DNA of 7,097 bases from an uncultured Opitutia bacterium (lineage in GTDB: Bacteria; Verrucomicrobiota; Verrucomicrobiia; Opitutales; UBA953), in contig CAIKRN010000184.1 of NCBI GenBank assembly GCA_903829855.1, forward strand, positions 1 through 7,097, written 5' to 3'. The notes under the pieces were generated by a model. It searched no databases. It was not told where the DNA came from and saw only the letters and a program-made list of their open reading frames with translations. A program made the translations under genes and the position numbers. Below, one piece after another: positions 6,406-7,097 of the stretch (the first letter of the stretch is position 1; the number at the start of each line of letters is the position of its first letter).

Positions 6406-7097
6406 ATGAAGCCTTCGCTCAAGCTTCTCGACTACTCGATCCTCCAGCAGTGCATGCATTGCGGGATGTGCCTCCCGGCCTGCCCGACTTACGACGCGAC
6501 CAAGAAAGAGCGCCATAGCCCGCGTGGGCGCATCTCGCTCATGCGCTCCGTGGCCGACGGCGAACTTACCCTCAGCCCCGCCTTCGCCGATGAGATGAGT
6601 TACTGCCTCGGCTGCCTGGCGTGCCAGACCGCCTGCCCGGCCGGCGTCGATTATTCCAATCTCCTCGAGACCGCCCGCGCCGAAGTCCAGTCCGCCGGCC
6701 TCAACCAGACCTTCACCAGCCGCTTCTGGCGCACGGTCACGATCCGCGGCCTGTTCATGCGCCCGCGCCTGCTCCGCTTCACCGGCCGACTGCTCTGGCT
6801 TTACCAACGGCTCGGCCTCCAGACCGCCTGCCGCAAACTTGGCCTGACCAAACTGCTGCCGCAAGATCTCCGTCGCCTCGAGCCCCAGTGCCCGACGATC
6901 GCGACGAAGTTCTCGCCGCAACTTATCCGACCCGTCGAGAGCCCTGCCAAGAAACAGCACCGCGTCGCCCTACTCACCGGCTGCGTGCAAGACCTTGTCT
7001 TTGCCGACATCAACCGCGACACGGCGGACGTGCTCCTAGCCAATGGCTGCGAAGTCCACACCCCTCCAGTCCAGCCCTGTTGCGGCTCGCTCCACGC
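6406..7097 (+). CDS. glcF: GlcF-type (Fe-S)-binding oxidoreductase subunit (N-terminal part)
   Basis: The open frame starts at ATG 6406, three bases after the glcD-type stop, and runs off the window with 230 residues visible; the family is usually about 400-450 residues. Two 4Fe-4S motifs are intact: C16-x2-C19-x2-C22-x3-CP (CMHCGMCLPACP) and C67-x2-C70-x2-C73-x3-CP (CLGCLACQTACP). After a helical linker comes the first cysteine-rich CCG domain, with LLTGCVQD and, just before the window end, QPCCGSLHA, closely matching GlcF. The protein would receive electrons from the FAD subunit and pass them on towards the membrane quinone pool. The bases GAGGG directly abut the ATG, too close for a normal Shine-Dalgarno; translational coupling with the upstream gene is more likely. 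A separate GlcE-like subunit is not seen in the window. Confidence 0.93.
   Translation, partial: MKPSLKLLDYSILQQCMHCGMCLPACPTYDATKKERHSPRGRISLMRSVADGELTLSPAFADEMSYCLGCLACQTACPAGVDYSNLLETARAEVQSAGLNQTFTSRFWRTVTIRGLFMRPRLLRFTGRLLWLYQRLGLQTACRKLGLTKLLPQDLRRLEPQCPTIATKFSPQLIRPVESPAKKQHRVALLTGCVQDLVFADINRDTADVLLANGCEVHTPPVQPCCGSLH

Noticed and set aside
6358..6960. Minus-strand open frame of 200 codons opposite the GlcF-type gene
   Set aside because: The plus strand carries two intact 4Fe-4S motifs and a CCG domain in frame; the antisense frame shows no family features.

Overview
The window is a high-GC (roughly 60%) bacterial chromosome segment. It holds two complete genes and one gene fragment on its left side, and an operon of four plus-strand genes on its right side. 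The protein families suggest a free-living heterotroph of the Verrucomicrobiota/Planctomycetota kind, possibly Opitutae-like: a secreted DUF4139 protein, a cupin-type AraC regulator, an actinobacterial-style xylose-isomerase relative, an FbaB/LacD-type aldolase and a GlcD/GlcF pair. Almost no start codon has a Shine-Dalgarno sequence, which fits. This placement is an inference from family content, not from a marker gene.

Layout. At 2-304 is the C-terminal third of a PfkB (fructokinase-like) sugar kinase on the plus strand. The gap to the convergent next gene (305-464) is filled by a compact palindromic element (298-463). It is built from two nested pairs of REP-type hairpins, each headed by GTAG, i.e. 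a REPIN-like element; the kinase stop codon lies inside the first GTAG. On the minus strand follow a secreted DUF4139 protein (465-1856) and, upstream of it, an AraC-family regulator with a cupin sensor domain (2094-2996). The 237-bp gap between these two holds a short tandem array of 8-mers and a weak candidate promoter.

The AraC gene is divergent from a plus-strand operon across a 119-bp promoter region carrying a perfect 7-bp inverted repeat. The operon encodes a xylose-isomerase-like TIM-barrel sugar isomerase (3116-4159), a class I aldolase (4182-5009), a GlcD-type FAD-linked oxidase (5017-6402) and a GlcF-type iron-sulfur protein (6406 to beyond the window end). The spacings of 22, 7 and 3 bases indicate co-transcription.

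The most economical reading is a sugar-catabolic operon under the AraC regulator. The isomerase would make a ketose, and a kinase (perhaps the PfkB fragment, perhaps one elsewhere) would phosphorylate it. The aldolase would cleave the ketose phosphate to a triose phosphate plus a short aldehyde, and after oxidation of that aldehyde GlcD/GlcF would oxidise the resulting 2-hydroxy acid (lactate or glycolate). An L-rhamnose- or L-fucose-like substrate, or a pentose routed through glycolaldehyde, would fit. The sugar itself cannot be read from the sequence. No transposase, phage gene, CRISPR array, tRNA or rRNA was seen.
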